Origin: Diogma glabrata
Lineage: Eukaryota; Arthropoda; Insecta; Diptera; Cylindrotomidae
NCBI GenBank assembly: GCA_963693315.1
Contig: OY856188.1
Coordinates: 99,670,915-99,734,914 of the forward strand
Length of the DNA stretch: 64,000 nucleotides
Direction of reading: 5' to 3'
Position 1 is the first letter of the stretch; every line of letters starts with the position of its first letter. The position numbers were made by a program, and so were the translations under genes. The notes below the pieces were generated by a model. The model was not told where the DNA came from, ran no database searches, and was given only the letters and a program-made list of their open reading frames with translations. Of this stretch, positions 63,531 to 64,000 are shown piece by piece.

Positions 63531-64000
63531 ACGTCAATTGTAGATTCAGCAATTATACATTCGCGTACAACTGTGTATCTTTCGGTCTCTAATCTTTAGT
63601 TGTAAGTCAATCAATACACGCATAATATAACGCGAGTTCTGATGAAATCTTAAAAAAATGGTGGCAGGTATATTATTGTCATGTGTATGTGGTTTGTTTT
63701 ATTTCAACGTTGTACATGAAGGGTAGCAGTTTGGGTTTAGGGTTTAACTCAAAAAAATTCAAATGCATTTGATGCAGTAATTTTTTTCCAAATAAAATGT
63801 TATAGTTTTATTTGTACTGGCCAGTGAAAAGAAAAGAAAAAATTAGATAACTCAACAAGCAGCAGAGATTGTCATAGTTCGTGGGTTAAAGAATATGACA
63901 TGATCAGTTAAGAAAATATGGCAGCTATGTTCCGAAATATTTATATGCAGAACAGCCTTAGTAAAACGACATTATCAGACAAATCATAACTCGCTCTTGT
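63531..64000. other. AT-rich DNA to window end
   Basis: Nothing recognised; could be interior of the hAT-like insertion. Confidence 0.35.

Overview
The window is AT-rich (by eye about 70-75 % A+T), non-operonic animal DNA. A split gene with canonical GT-AG introns, degenerate non-LTR retrotransposons of several clades, hAT and other TIR transposons, a tyrosine-recombinase gene with a short intron, and long simple repeats together point to an arthropod genome, most likely an insect. The species cannot be fixed from sequence alone. There is no sign of bacterial, organellar or rRNA sequence.

One host gene is visible on the + strand. A signal-peptide exon (34188-34520) is followed about 10.4 kb later by an exon (44937-45084) that opens a pentraxin/laminin-G-like domain. 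The exon phases agree (0 out, 0 in, then phase 1 out), and later exons are probably outside the window. Almost everything else is repeats.

Layout. 1-2300: empty AT-rich DNA. 2300-9300: tandem and interspersed repeats, with a near-palindromic TIR element at 8426-8716. 9394-12100: a LINE whose endonuclease is on + and whose RT-thumb/RNase H is on -. 14841-15220 and 20236-21625: 3' parts of a CR1/Jockey-like LINE, the second inside another repeat and itself carrying a nested LINE tail. 17640-19435: a 420-bp tandem repeat followed by two long foldbacks. 22534-24040: a tRNA-like Pol III promoter, a foldback and an 800-bp minisatellite of 11-bp units. 28235-28615: a possible Helitron relic. 29720-32350: an RNase H-bearing LINE relic split by a DNA transposon (30078-30966). 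34188-45084: the host gene, whose large intron carries a minus-strand LINE, two TIR-element insertions, paired repeats and a 1.2-kb TIR element. 50210-53110: an RTE-like LINE split by a 1.7-kb hAT element with a perfect 8-bp target-site duplication. 53640-55960: a Crypton-like tyrosine recombinase pseudogene (minus strand) bordered by short GCAC boxes and foldbacks. 56257-59428: repeat copies, a LINE C-terminus and a MITE. 62386-63530: a LINE fragment cut by a hAT-like end.

None of the transposon genes looks intact: frameshifts, nonsense codons and lost catalytic residues are visible. The main interest lies in datable nested insertions (including an apparent empty site), a TIR family with 3-bp target duplications, the recombinase with its flanking boxes, and recurrent long foldbacks with CpG-rich apexes in AT-rich DNA.
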